Below are positions 44,941 through 55,580 of a DNA stretch of 64,000 nucleotides, piece by piece. The notes under the pieces are model-generated. The model worked only from the letters and a program-made list of their open reading frames with translations, ran no database searches and was not told the DNA's origin. How positions within the stretch are numbered: the first letter of the stretch is position 1; each line of letters starts with the position of its first letter. The translations under genes and the position numbers were made by a program. Source of the stretch: Gigaspora rosea (Eukaryota; Glomeromycota; Glomeromycetes; Diversisporales; Gigasporaceae); the NCBI GenBank assembly GCA_003550325.1, contig QKWP01000511.1, positions 64,081 through 128,080 of the forward strand, given 5' to 3'.

Positions 44941-46593
44941 TATATAAGTTAGAATATATCATGTTGCATAAAATTAACTATTTGTATAAACATAGAACCA
45001 TATTTACCATTTTATTAATATATAAAATTTACTAATAAAATAATACAAAATCGTGATGATCTTGGATCCTGTAATTAGATTTTAACAATTTGAGCTTGTT
45101 AGAATCGTCTCAATGAGACAACCATTTTGGTAGCAAAACCATCTAAAAGGACCAGTAGATCAAAACTTATTATCCAATTTTGTAAATCAACTTATACAAA
45201 ATACCAGATAAAGTAAATATTAATTAACAAAAACTTAAGAAATAAGAGCAAAAAAATAACAGAGAGCAGCAAAAAAAAAAAAGAACAACCTAACATAAAA
45301 AATAATAATAAAAATAAAATTTAATTTCAAAATTTTTTTTAATTTTTTAGAATAGTTATATTAGATTTCTAGAAATAGGAGCCAATAGTCAAATTTTAAT
45401 CAAATTTTACAAAGTTTTAAGCTTATTAAAAAAAAATTTTTTATATATAAATCTAATACAATTTATATATATATATTTTTTTTTTTAGTCTGGATAATTC
45501 TGACTTTTTTTATAGTAAATGCATAGTGACTAGTGTTCATACTGAAGTACGTATACAGTATATCAAATTACACCCAAATAAAGACTCACTTGATACAAAA
45601 GTACCCAGATGCAACTTGCCATTTCACAAATTCGTCTCCGTCGATGTTCCAATACTTGTTAAGACTTGATTCCCAAACATCACTGACCGGTTTGCTAATG
45701 CCGTATCAGGATTGTAATCCTTTTCTTAAAATTCTTCCTTCTTTATAAAGGGCAAATGAAAAAGAGGGAAAGTAAAAAAGAAACTACCAAAAAAACAGAC
45801 TATACAAAAAGAATAAACCAATATAAAAAAGAAAAATCAAAGAAAAGAAGCTAATCCTGACATGTGGAAACAGAAAAAGAAAAAACAAAAGAAAGAAAAA
45901 ATGATACTAACTAGTGATAAAAATTATATAATACTGCGCAAGGAAACGCCTCGCCAAAGTATTATATGTACATATAAGTAGAGTCTGTATTGGGCTGGGC
46001 TAAACCTGCGGGTTTTAGGATTAGGCCAGGTTTGTGCATGGGTCGGGTTTAAATTTAAAGTTTATTTGTATAGTGGGCCGGGTTTGGGTTGGGTTTATTA
46101 AATATTGAACCCGGGCTGGGCTTAGTAAATAAGCCCAGTACAGCCCAATAATACTGTAGTTCCTATTGGCTACAACCTATTATAATTTTTAGTTAGATAT
46201 TACTACTATTTTAGTAAATAAAAACTTTAATTACAAGTTTAAACTAGTATAAATATAGTTAAACTTTTATATTTATTTATTTTTGATACTAACTATTACT
46301 AATATAGACTTTAATCTAATCAAATCTGCACTTACTACTATAGGAATTAACAAAATTTTTAGTACATCAAAATTCTTAAAATTTTTTTCTTTCGATTTTT
46401 AATTTTTTAATTTTGATTAGAACCTATTTTTTTTTGATGGAGAAATAAAGTTTGTGATTTCAAATAAGAAATGAAACATGTGAAAATAAGATAATTTAAT
46501 AAAAAGGAGATTAGCATTTTTGTTGAAAATTTTTTTTTTAAAATTAAAAAGAAGTAACTATATATCGTAGTCTATGAGATTGCTCATATAGAA
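44941..46593. other. Intergenic AT-rich DNA with element relics
   Basis: At 45085-45150 there is a decayed GTCTC/GAGAC hairpin (CGTCTCAATGAGAC). At 45985-46150 a G-rich block with repeated GGGCTGGGC and GGGTTTGGGTTGGG begins TAGAGTCTGTATTGGGCTG and ends with the inverted CAGCCCAATAATACTGTA, which suggests an old hAT-type element whose duplication has decayed. No gene. Confidence 0.45.
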
Positions 46594-46938
46594 ATGAGTA
46601 TAGATCCTGTTAGTGAAAGTAAAAATATTGAAATGGTCTTAAATAAAAATACTAAAGTAGTCTCCGAAGTGGTTTCTGCTACTAAAAAGCGTAAGGTTGG
46701 CAGAGAACAATCATAGGTGTTTCAGGAAGGACATTTCACTAAGGATAACTTGCCACGTAAGAGTAAAAAAAATTTATATTATACATTTTGTTTAACAATT
46801 ATTTATTAAAATATTTATAATTACTAGCGGACCATGCTCAATGCACGTATTGTAAGACTAAATTGAAATACGATAATAAAATAGGAACAAGTTCTTTGAT
46901 CTGGCATCTAAAACATACCAAATGTAATAAGTATATTA

Positions 46939-47468
46939 ATTGGTAATCGCGAGTCAACCAGAGAGTGGTCATAGTGAAACGTGACATGGATTGCTTATAG
47001 AAATTAGGGTTTTGCGAATGTGGAGTGCACATATTTAAAACTTTTTTATACTAAGTTAATCACTCTTCTGACTTAAGAGACTTTTGTAGAGCTTGCCAAG
47101 ATGCATCTAATAATGGGTAGAGCGTCAAAATCGGCCTGGTGGGTGCTAAGATATCTTTAAAAAACGTTTCTTTTACTATGTAAATTTCTTTACAAACAAT
47201 ACTATTTTTGCAAAGAAATTTTATATAGTAAAAGAAACGTTTTTTAAAGATATCTTAGCACCTACCAGGCCGATTTTGACGTTCTACTCACTATTAGATG
47301 CGTCTTGACGAGCTCTATAAAAGTCTTTTAAGTCAGAAGAGTGATTAACTTAGTATAAAAAAAAGTTTTAGATGCGTGCACTCCACATTCACAAAACCCT
47401 AATTTCTATAAGTAATCCGCGTTACGTTTCACTATGACCACTCTCTGGTTGACTTGTGGATCACCAAT
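46939..47468. mobile_element. 530-bp TA-flanked foldback MITE in exon 2 of the hAT gene
   Basis: It begins ATTGGTAATCGCGAGTCAAC and ends in the inverted form ATCACCAAT, with TA on each side (46937-46938, 47469-47470). The arms are near-perfect reverse complements over about 240 bp around a loop near 47190-47215. Removing it with one TA rejoins the exon just after the BED finger. Terminal sequence and internal blocks (ATGCATCTAA, GAGCT) relate it to the elements at 60921-62494 and 62497-62875. Confidence 0.9.
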
Positions 47469-47849
47469 TAAAGATGTATGCAACAAGAACTGCAATTTTC
47501 TTCTTCGATAGATGTTACTACTTACAAATTCTTTCAAGAACAAAGTCGGGACAATTTAGCTGATATGATCGTCATGTATGGATATTCTTTTTATATGGTT
47601 GAGCATAAGGGGTTTATAAAATTTGTCAAAAACTTATGACCACAGTTTGAAATAATGGGTAAAAAAACAACTCGCGAAGATTGTAAAGATCATATTACAG
47701 ATCTCAAGGCAAAAGCTTATATAGCAATACAGAAAGCACCCAAACATTTAAGTTTTACTACTGATTTATGGACTTCAAACTAAAATCTTGGATATATGGC
47801 TGTAACAGGTATAAATATTTACATTTATTTATAAGTTTCTATATAGTGA

Positions 47850-48150
47850 GTCCATATTATTTCGCCGACAATCACTTCACCAACATAACATTTTACCGAC
47901 AAATACTCATCCGACAAGTTCATTTTACCGACAGTTTGTTTCACCGAAGTTCATTTCACTGACAAGTTTTTTTTCAAAAGCACCTATCTTTAGCCCTAAT
48001 TCTACCTAATTCTACTCTGACCCTAATGACAATAACCAGAATTACTTTGTCGGTGAAATGAGCTTCGGTGAAGTAAACTGTCTGTAAAATGAACATGTTG
48101 GTAATTAATTGTCAGTGAAATGTTATGTCGGTGAAGTAATTGTTGATTAA
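47850..48150. mobile_element. MITE with reiterated TTTCACCGACA in intron 2
   Basis: Arms of about 100 bp (47860-47970 against 48045-48150) are inverted copies made of repeated CATTTYACCGACA units. The exact edges and target duplication are unclear (flanks rich in TTAAT). It lies within the GT..AG intron 47809-48196, so it need not have disrupted the gene. Confidence 0.65.
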
Positions 48151-48280
48151 TTGATTGCCACCCCTATATAGTTGCTTAATTGTTATGCTTTTTTAGGCCA
48201 TTTTATCGATAAAGTTTGGAACCTCCAAAAACTACTCTTAGCATTTAAATTAGTTCCTTCACTACACACAGGGGCTATTA

Positions 48281-48453
48281 CAGTCAAACCCCGTATAGTC
48301 ACATGCCAAAATCGGACTTTCTATGTGCCTATTGTGAGATTGTGACTAATGCGAGCTAAAATTTATATATAGTATATATAATTAAATAGAAAATTAAGGT
48401 GACTATAGCAAGATTGTGACTAATGCGAATGTGACTATTGCAGGGTTACACTG
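48281..48453. mobile_element. 173-bp Tc1/pogo-type MITE in exon 3
   Basis: CAGTCAAACCCCGTATAGTC at the left faces the inverted CAGTGTAACCCTGCAATAGT at the right, flanked by TA (48279-48280, 48454-48455). Excision with one TA joins GGGCTAT to TATCAGTG in frame and restores hAT-like coding sequence. GTGACTA/TGTGACTAATGCGA motifs are repeated at both ends. Confidence 0.9.
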
Positions 48454-48804
48454 TATCAGTGATATATTTTTTAAGTGTCTCGAGAATTGGGATATTATAT
48501 CTAAAGCAAGTACAGTATTTAGTAATTTTGCCAATTTCTTTATAGGTATATGTGTATTGATACTTGAACATATATTGGCAGTTACTTTAGATAACGCAAC
48601 CAGCAATGATGCTGCTATGACCTGTATAAAGCGCAAGTTAGATAAACAAAATATGCTCGTCGCAAATGGAATCCTGTTGCATCAACATTGTTGTATCCAT
48701 ATACTAAACCTTATAGTAACCAGTGGACTTAAAATAGTTAAAGATGTTGTAGATAAGGTAAGTAAAATAGTTTTAAGATTTTTAGCTGAATTCCAAATAT
48801 AACA

Positions 48805-49882
48805 CGGTCAGCTCTCTCTAAACTGGTCCAGTTCCTATTATTAAATTAACTAATAGGTATGTACACTATATACACTACTAAAAATATATCCTAACTCAGA
48901 CTACTATAAATCACATGTATGTTGTGTCCCCTTAATTTAAGGGATCCCTTTTTTTAAATTTAAATATAACGAACTTCAAATTAGAATTTTATTCTAAAAA
49001 TTTTTTTGGCATATTATAACCAACATAGCACATGCTAGCTTGGGGTTAGACATGTAAAAATAGGCAAGAAGAAAAAAAATATTGATGATTGTATTAAGGT
49101 TTTTCAACTTAAAGCTACAAACTATGAAGATGTAACTGAGCTGACTCATTTTAATAGATTAGATAATGTTCAAAAGAATCAAATTGGCTAAGAAAGTACA
49201 AGAATCACACAAATAGTATTTAATATTGTTCTGGATTTTGCTATGAATGTGCTGTGAATATTTAAACTTTGCTAACATTATTGAACTATCGGCCTTCTAG
49301 AATTAAAAAAAAAAAAAAGCATTTAATTAGTAGTTAAAATCTGCTGGATAGAAGCATTTATTTAGGAATTTAAAAATATAATAAAGATATAGCAAAGGAT
49401 AAAAAGGCATTCGATTAGTATGCATGATGCTTCTTTTGAGCACTAGATAAAGTAAATATAAAAATATTAAAACAAGCCATTTTTTAATTTTATAACAATT
49501 TTCAAAATTTGGCAGATTGAAAAAACTTTATTTTGTATGGTTTTATGTAGAGTTGTATACCACAATTTGGTTTAATTTTATTCAAAGTCAACCTTCTATT
49601 CTTCTAAATGTAAGTAAATTAAAATTTTAATATAACCAATATAGTTATTTGAATAAAATTTTAACTTTTTAATTCATTATAGCTTCTCTACTACTTTCAG
49701 TTTTCTTATGAAATGAGTATTTAGTGGCAAATTAGACCCTAATATGCACACTGGCTTAATGATTTATCAAAATGCCGAGCAAGTAGAAAATTAGAAAACT
49801 TACGAGAAGTTCCAGTCAGAAGTATTAAATGAATAGATGAACAAACCGGTTTACCAATTTATGGGCTCGGTTAAAGAGAGCT
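48805..49882. mobile_element. Putative insertion in intron 3 of the hAT gene
   Basis: CAGCTCTCTCTAAACTGG at the left faces CGGTTAAAGAGAGCTG at the right as imperfect inverted ends. No target duplication was identified. An internal plus-strand stretch at 49075-49190 reads DCIKVFQLKATNYEDVTELT and may be a coding relic of unknown origin. Confidence 0.45.
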
Positions 49883-50595
49883 GATTTACTTACTTGTAGT
49901 TGGTGTTATAGATCTAAGACTGTGTGAAGTGGATTTACAGTACAGGACGTAGATAGCAAAACTTCGAAGATTGTGTTGTTTGATTTCGTAATGAACTTGT
50001 TTCAAGCCTACGACCAACACTTGACATGATCACCTGCTGGTATTCGACATTCATAATGCTGTTATCTACAATCCCATATAGAAGTATATTTGAACGTCTT
50101 GCATTTAGAGATGTCAGTTTTGAACTAATTGCACCTCTGGATGATAATTGGGAAAAAGCAGAGCGTCTCTGCAATTTTTAAAACCTTTTTACAAAAGTAA
50201 GTAATGCGAATTAAATTAGCTCAAGTACTTTAATATGAGCACAAATTAAATAATACTACATTTTAATTAGTTACCAATACGATATTAGGAAGCACTTACT
50301 CCACAGCAAATATTTTTCTTTCTGAATTGTTAAGAATTAGAGTGCACCTTGAATGAAATACTGCTAATATTGGTTCCTTTCTTTTTCAAATAGTAAGCCC
50401 AATGCAAAACAAATTTAATAAGTACTGGACGAATACAATAAAAATGCACTGCATTGCCTTGATACTAGATCCCCATTACAAGATGGCGTTTTTAACCTAT
50501 ATGTATAATTATAAAATGAACCTTTCATGTATTGAAGTTGAAGAAAAGTTAGCTTTAATTAAATCGAAGTAAGTATTATTTTTTTGAGTCTAATC

Positions 50596-50727
50596 TAGTG
50601 ATGCAGTAAATTTGTCCCAATGAAGTTCCAATATATTTTTTAAATAAAAAGTTACGGTGTGGCATAACTTTTTATTAAGAATTTGTCGTATTTCAAAAAT
50701 TCATTGGGATGATCTACTGCATCACTA
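50596..50727. mobile_element. 132-bp hAT-type MITE in intron 5
   Basis: TAGTGATGCAGTA and its inverted copy TACTGCATCACTA are flanked by exact GTCTAATC duplications (50588-50595, 50728-50735). It is a near-complete palindrome (TGTCCCAATGAA against TTCATTGGGATGA). It was inserted into an intron of a hAT transposase gene. Confidence 0.9.
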
Positions 50728-52471
50728 GTCTAATCAAAAAAATTAAGCAAATATTTGAAATATCATATGATTTCATGGACATGTTCACGAAATCATATGA
50801 TAATTTAAATATATATCAGATATTAACTTTCATTAATTATTTACTATTATAGAGTTATGACTATCTTTAATTTAACTTATAGGCAGTATGTAGCTGATGA
50901 TACTGTAGTGTTTGATAATTCTTCAAATATTCAGGATGAAGAAATGTGAGACTTTTATGCCTTTCTTGACAATAAAGCTAATACTAAAGCAAATTTAAAT
51001 AAACTTGAGCAATATCTTGCTGATCCACTTTTTCCTTGTCCTCGCTCAGGGATATTTGATATATTAGTTTGGTGGAAAACAAATGCACCAAAATATTCCA
51101 CTGTGTCTTTAATAGTACAAGATATCCTTGTGATTCCATTGACCTCCGTGGCATCTGAATCTGTAAGCAGACTTTAAAGTTCAATTTTGCTATCTATATT
51201 TTCAATAACAAACTAACCTAAATTTTATATTCAGGTATTTAGTACAGCTAGAAGAATCAGAAATGATTATTAGTTGAAACTTACTCTGGATTCAGCTGAG
51301 ATGCTAATATGCGGTCAAGATTGGTCAAATGGCATAGATGAATGGGGCAGGAATTAAACCTGTAATTGATTTCCTTTAGTCTTTTTTGGCATTTTTTGTC
51401 ATATATATATATACCATACTGCACTGAGCAAAAGATCCTTCTTTCTGAGTACCCCCATGCAAAAAATCTGGGTATTTTACATGGCATCTTTTTTTCACCA
51501 AGTATAATACCCAGGTACTTTGCAATTATTTGATCCAGGATTTTGTAAAAGACCCGGGTATATTGTAGCATCTCAATGAGATTTGATAGTGGTCGAGGTG
51601 TTGGTGCTTGAGAGCAACCTTAACTATATACTATATTTAACTATTATAAAACCTAAAATATTTTTAAAAATCGGTTTTTTTTTTTTTTTTTTTTTTTTTT
51701 TGATAATTTTTTTGTCCTAATTCAAGTATTCTATAAGATGAATACTTAGAACCCACATATTAATAAAAAAATGAAAAATATAGTCTTATTCTTTGGCTTT
51801 ATATAAATAACTAGTGAAAATTTCCAGGCAAGTCTAGATAAGTTGATACATTTTAAAATATTTAAAAGATCAATTTTTATATGAATTTAATAATATCTGA
51901 TAGATTTAGAGTAAATCGTAATTAGTAATATCTCGTAATAGAACAATAATATAATGTAAAGTCAATTATAAGAGGTTCAATCTGTAAGATCAAACTTTAA
52001 CTTCTGATATTTCTTGAATAAAAATGATTGTGCTTAATAAACAACATTGCAGCGTCTTAATGATAGTAAATGCGATGCAATAGTGTAACATAAAAAATCT
52101 AGTATAGGGGTATTTTATGTGGGAGGGTCTTATACACAACATATATCATGATTTGATTATGATCGTTATTGCTAGCAATCGTGATTGCAATCAATAAAAA
52201 AATTAATCATAAGGGGTCACAAAATTATGCAAACCGCAACAATGTGATTTAACTATTAAAAAAGGAAACCTTTTTTAGGTAAAAAAAAAAAAGGCAGAAC
52301 AATTTTTTTTTAATCTACTAGGATAATTGCTGTCAGAACGTGTATGGCGAAGGTGAAATAATTCTATTACAAGCCCAATCATAAGGATGACTAGGCTTAA
52401 CAGCTCCTCCGTTGGCTTGCTTCTTCTCTGCACTAATTCGCATCCTATAATGTCTTTAAATACTGTGTACA

Positions 52472-52620
52472 ACTAAAAAAATCACTTTTTTTTTAAAAAA
52501 AAAGAAAGCAGTTTTTTTTTTAAAAAAAAAAGAAAGCAGAGTTTTTTTTAAAAAAACCCTGATTTTTTTTAAAAAAAAAAAACTGAATTTTTTTTTAAAA
52601 AAAAAAGCGATTTTTTAGTG
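52472..52620. repeat. Palindromic (T)n(A)n tandem units
   Basis: Five blocks of 8-10 T followed by 7-12 A are separated by GAAAGCAG, CCCTGA or CTGAA, giving a period of about 29 bp. The outer ends CTAAAAAATCAC and GCGATTTTTTAG are inverted, so the whole may be one small foldback element. Confidence 0.65.
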
Positions 52621-52849
52621 AAAATTCAAACATAGCTATTTTGAAACAGTACTGACGAACTGTTTTCAATTAAAAAATAAGTGCATGATTAACAGTAATC
52701 TGTATGACACCCACAAATACCCCACGCAAAATACCCTTGTCAAAAGATCCTACTGCACAAAATACCCATTATCGAATGAGATACCCATGGGTACTTTGTA
52801 AGTTTTTGAACAGGAATTTTCATCAGTGAATTATATAAATATAATCTTA

Positions 52850-54560
52850 CGTAAGTTATTACGCCCAAAACTTGCGCAAGAATTATGAATCGACGCGAAA
52901 TCTTTCACAATTTTCAATTACGGAATATTACGAAATACATATGTAAAAAATTACGCAATATTACATCACAATAATTCGAAATAAATCGCAACAATGCGCA
53001 TATCAATAAACTAATACGTGCAGGTGGTAATATTTTGATATTTTCGCATTGTTTCGCAATATTTTGGATCTTTTCGCATTGTTTCGCAATATTTGGCAAA
53101 TTTTTGCAAATTTTTAAAATTTTTAAAAAAATAAACAAACGATATACATATTCACATGATCATGCTTTTTTACAGGTTTTCGCTTTATTTCGCAAGGTTT
53201 CGCAATTTACTATAAAATTTTACATTTTTTTATTTATTATTATTATATATTATACATATTATATTATATATTATATTTTAATTATTATACATTTTTTATA
53301 GTATTGTTTTTACATTATTATATATTATTTTAACTACTTTCGCACTACTTCGCATCTAATTCTATCACTATATACAAAAAACTAGCCCTACAAACTTATT
53401 TTCGTTCAACTACAGTTAGCTATTATCTTCGCTTCTTTGTTTTCTATTGTCTTCGCTTTGACTACTTCTTTTGTTTTGGCTATAAACTTCGTTTCGCACT
53501 CTTTTTCTAAAAACTTTAAAATAAAAAACATTTCTTAGAAGTGTTGGTGTTCTTGCAAATTGCCAAGGAAAGTCGCAAAGGTTCGAAGGAGTTAGGAATA
53601 AATAAACTAAAATAAAAATTAAAAAAATAAGTAAAAAAAAAAACAAAAAAACCAAAAGTGTAAGCAAACTAATAAAAAAAAATAAACGAAGCCCAAATCT
53701 TCGTAAGAGTTCGCGTTCTTGCAAATTCTGAAATTGTGAAAGCTGTGTTAATATTCTTGCAAAATGCCAAAAAAGTCGCAAAGTGCTGAAAAAGTCTGGG
53801 TTGTTTTTTTGTGGAAGTAAGGGTTCTGTTCTCACAAAGTGCTGAAATAAAATAAATTAATAAAAAAAATTTTAAAATAAAACAAAAAAAAAACAAAAAC
53901 AAAAACACGAAACGAAAAAATAAATGATGCGAAACCTTGCGAAAACTTGCACAAACTTGCAAAACCTTGTGAAAACTTGTGAAAACTTGCGCCTAACTAA
54001 ATCATTTCTCTAAAGAAGCGTTCTTGGTGTTCTTGAAAGTGTCAGAAGTCTGAGTAGACATGCGCAAGGTTTCGAAAAGTTGTATGTCTTCTTGCAAAGG
54101 TGCTGAAATAAAAAATAAAATTAAAAAAATTAGAAAATAAAAATATAAAAAAATGAAAACAAAAAAATGAAACGAAAACAAAAAATAAAACGAACGAAAT
54201 GAAATAAAAACAAAAAAGCGAAAAAAAACAAAATAGAAGATCTAGTTATAAACAAAAGATCTAATCTGATCTTGAAGTACAGAATTTGAATATCATCGAA
54301 CTATTTCGAACTATTTCGAAAAATCAGTCTAACGCGCGATCCAGGTTACAGATCTACTGATCCTGATCCAGCTTGGTTTCCTAGTCCTAAAATATTTTGA
54401 AAGGGATCGAAATATTTCGTAACCTATTTTGAAATATTTCGAAATTACTTTCGTAATATTGCGAAAATTTGATATTTCGAAATATTTCGAAATATATTAC
54501 GTAATATTTTGCTTATATTACAGTTTGTAAGATCCTACGTAAGATTACGCTATTATAAAT
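52850..54560. repeat. TTTCGCA/TGCGAAA-rich repetitive block
   Basis: Dense TTTCGCA, CGCAATATTT, CTTGCAAA and TTTCGAAATATTTCG motifs fill the block, with CG dinucleotides far commoner than in the surroundings. The ends carry inverted ATAATCTTACGTA-like motifs (52840, 54535). Long frames on the minus strand (53416-53962) are translations of a repeat of about 130 bp, with parallels such as ENRTLT and ARTRTLT, and of A-rich filler. I do not regard them as genes. Confidence 0.55.
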
Positions 54561-54606
54561 TTGCTGATGTTGTATTAGACCTGGGGTCTTTTGCTCAGTG
54601 TGGTAC

Positions 54607-55060
54607 AGTATATTTTTTATCAGCTTTTTTTGCCAGTATTTTTTGCTTCACACGATATCCCTCTTTACTTAATATTTAGGGGATAAAAAAATCTGTCTAA
54701 TTAGTGAAACTGCAGAATGCATTGTTATTTTTGTGCTTTAGAAAGTATTCACAAATTAGAAGCAGGAGATTACCAAGTTGAAAATAAACAAAGAAAGTTA
54801 AAAAAATACAAGAGGCTTTACATAACCTACCCACCGAATCTGGGTAACACTTTTTATTTAGCTGTTCATCATGGACTAATTACTGATTTAAAGTCTTGAT
54901 TTCATTATATTAAGAAATGAAACATTACTACTATAAATATTATAATGAAATAATAGAGCAAGTTTACCCTATTTTGACCTCTTTAGCAGAGTCTTGGACA
55001 GCTCTGTTTTATTTTTGATGTGAATCTATTTGCTTTAAAATAAAAGTGAACAGTATACTA
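54607..55060 (+). other. Unassigned, with a 60-codon frame at 54717-54899
   Basis: The frame MHCYFCALESIHKLEAGDYQ ... PPNLGNTFYLAVHHGLITDL is not obviously compositional, but no family is recognised. It may be an exon fragment. Confidence 0.25.
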
Positions 55061-55066
55061 ACATAA

Positions 55067-55580
55067 AAGTATATTATCCATTCCAATCTGTTTATCCCGG
55101 ATTGGAGGAGTCTGGCTGTCCTGACTTCAAAATCGGGCTACCCGACTTTGGAATTTTTAAATAGGGCACCCAGTTTAAAAACTATTATTAAACCAATATG
55201 CTAATTCTAACCCTACCCATATGCTAACATAAAAGTATATTATCTATTCTAATCTGTTGTATTCCAGATTGGAGGAGTCTGGCTGTCCTGACTTCAAAAT
55301 CAGGCTACCCTACTTTGGAATTCTTAAACAGGGTACTAGAGTTGCAGGTAAAACTAATCTTCAATGGTGCACCATGGTGCACCGAGACTGGTACACCAAA
55401 ACTGGTGCACCGATAATTATAAAAAAACTCAAATTTTCAACAGTGTACTGATAGTGCACCATGGTGCACTGATGCATTCTAGTGAAACTAACTAGTTTCA
55501 CCAACAACTCTACAGGGTACCCAGTTTAAAAACTATTATTAAACCAATATGCTAATTCTAACCCTACTCTTACTAATTCT
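55067..55580 (+). repeat. Direct repeat of about 150 bp, second copy split by a MITE
   Basis: 55090-55210 and 55245-55330 plus 55513-55580 share GATTGGAGGAGTCTGGCTGT and then CCCAGTTTAAAAACTATTAT and TAAACCAATATGCTAATTCT. The second copy is interrupted by the element below. Confidence 0.8.
55337..55512. mobile_element. 176-bp hAT-type MITE with GGTGCACC palindromes
   Basis: TAGAGTTGCAGGTAAAACTA at the left faces ACTAGTTTCACCAACAACTCTA (inverted) at the right. The flanks are exact CAGGGTAC duplications (55329-55336, 55513-55520). At least five GGTGCACC or GGTRCACC palindromes lie inside. No coding capacity. Confidence 0.9.

Larger units (their letters stand above)
46594..51357 (+). pseudogene. 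hAT transposase gene, seven exons, with several insertions
   Basis: Exon 1 (46594-46756) starts MSIDPVSESKNIEMVLNKNT and carries an NLS-like KKRKV. Exon 2 from 46828 gives a BED zinc finger, C-T-Y-C ... H-L-K-H, then SRDNLADMIV, FIKFVKNL and SFTTDLWTSN (to 47808). Exon 3 (48197-48757) gives KVWNLQKLLLAFKLVPSLHT and VTLDNATSNDAAM. Exon 4 (49912-50196) gives YRSIFERLAFRDVSFELIAP, exon 5 (50289-50568) ALILDPHYKMAFL, exon 6 (50883-51162) the dimerisation block FDILVWWKTNAPKYSTVSLI and exon 7 (51235-51357) VFSTARRIRNDY. Introns have GT..AG borders. Nonsense codons are present in most exons. Insertions lie at 46939, 48281, in intron 2 (about 47850), probably in intron 3 (48805) and in intron 5 (50596). 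Confidence 0.85.
51425..54606. mobile_element. Composite element bounded by CACTGAGCAAAAGAYCC
   Basis: CACTGAGCAAAAGATCC at about 51423 and GGGGTCTTTTGCTCAGTG ending at about 54601 are inverted. Similarity continues outwards to TGGCA/TGCCA, where GTCTTTTT and GTATTTTT could be an 8-bp duplication with one mismatch (T-rich, weak). GGGTATTTT/AAAATACCC motifs recur inside both halves (51470-51570, 52705-52800). It contains the two repeats listed next. Confidence 0.5.

Noticed and set aside
49935-50174. Minus-strand frame of 79 codons
   Set aside because: The plus strand here reads conserved hAT transposase sequence (exon 4).
53416-53962. Two overlapping minus-strand frames of about 100-140 codons
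   Set aside because: They translate a TTTCGCA-type repeat and A-rich filler. The recurring ENRTLT/ARTRTLT pieces come from the DNA repeat.
51425-54606. Helitron
   Set aside because: The ends are inverted to each other and no TC...CTRR hairpin end or Rep/helicase sequence was seen.
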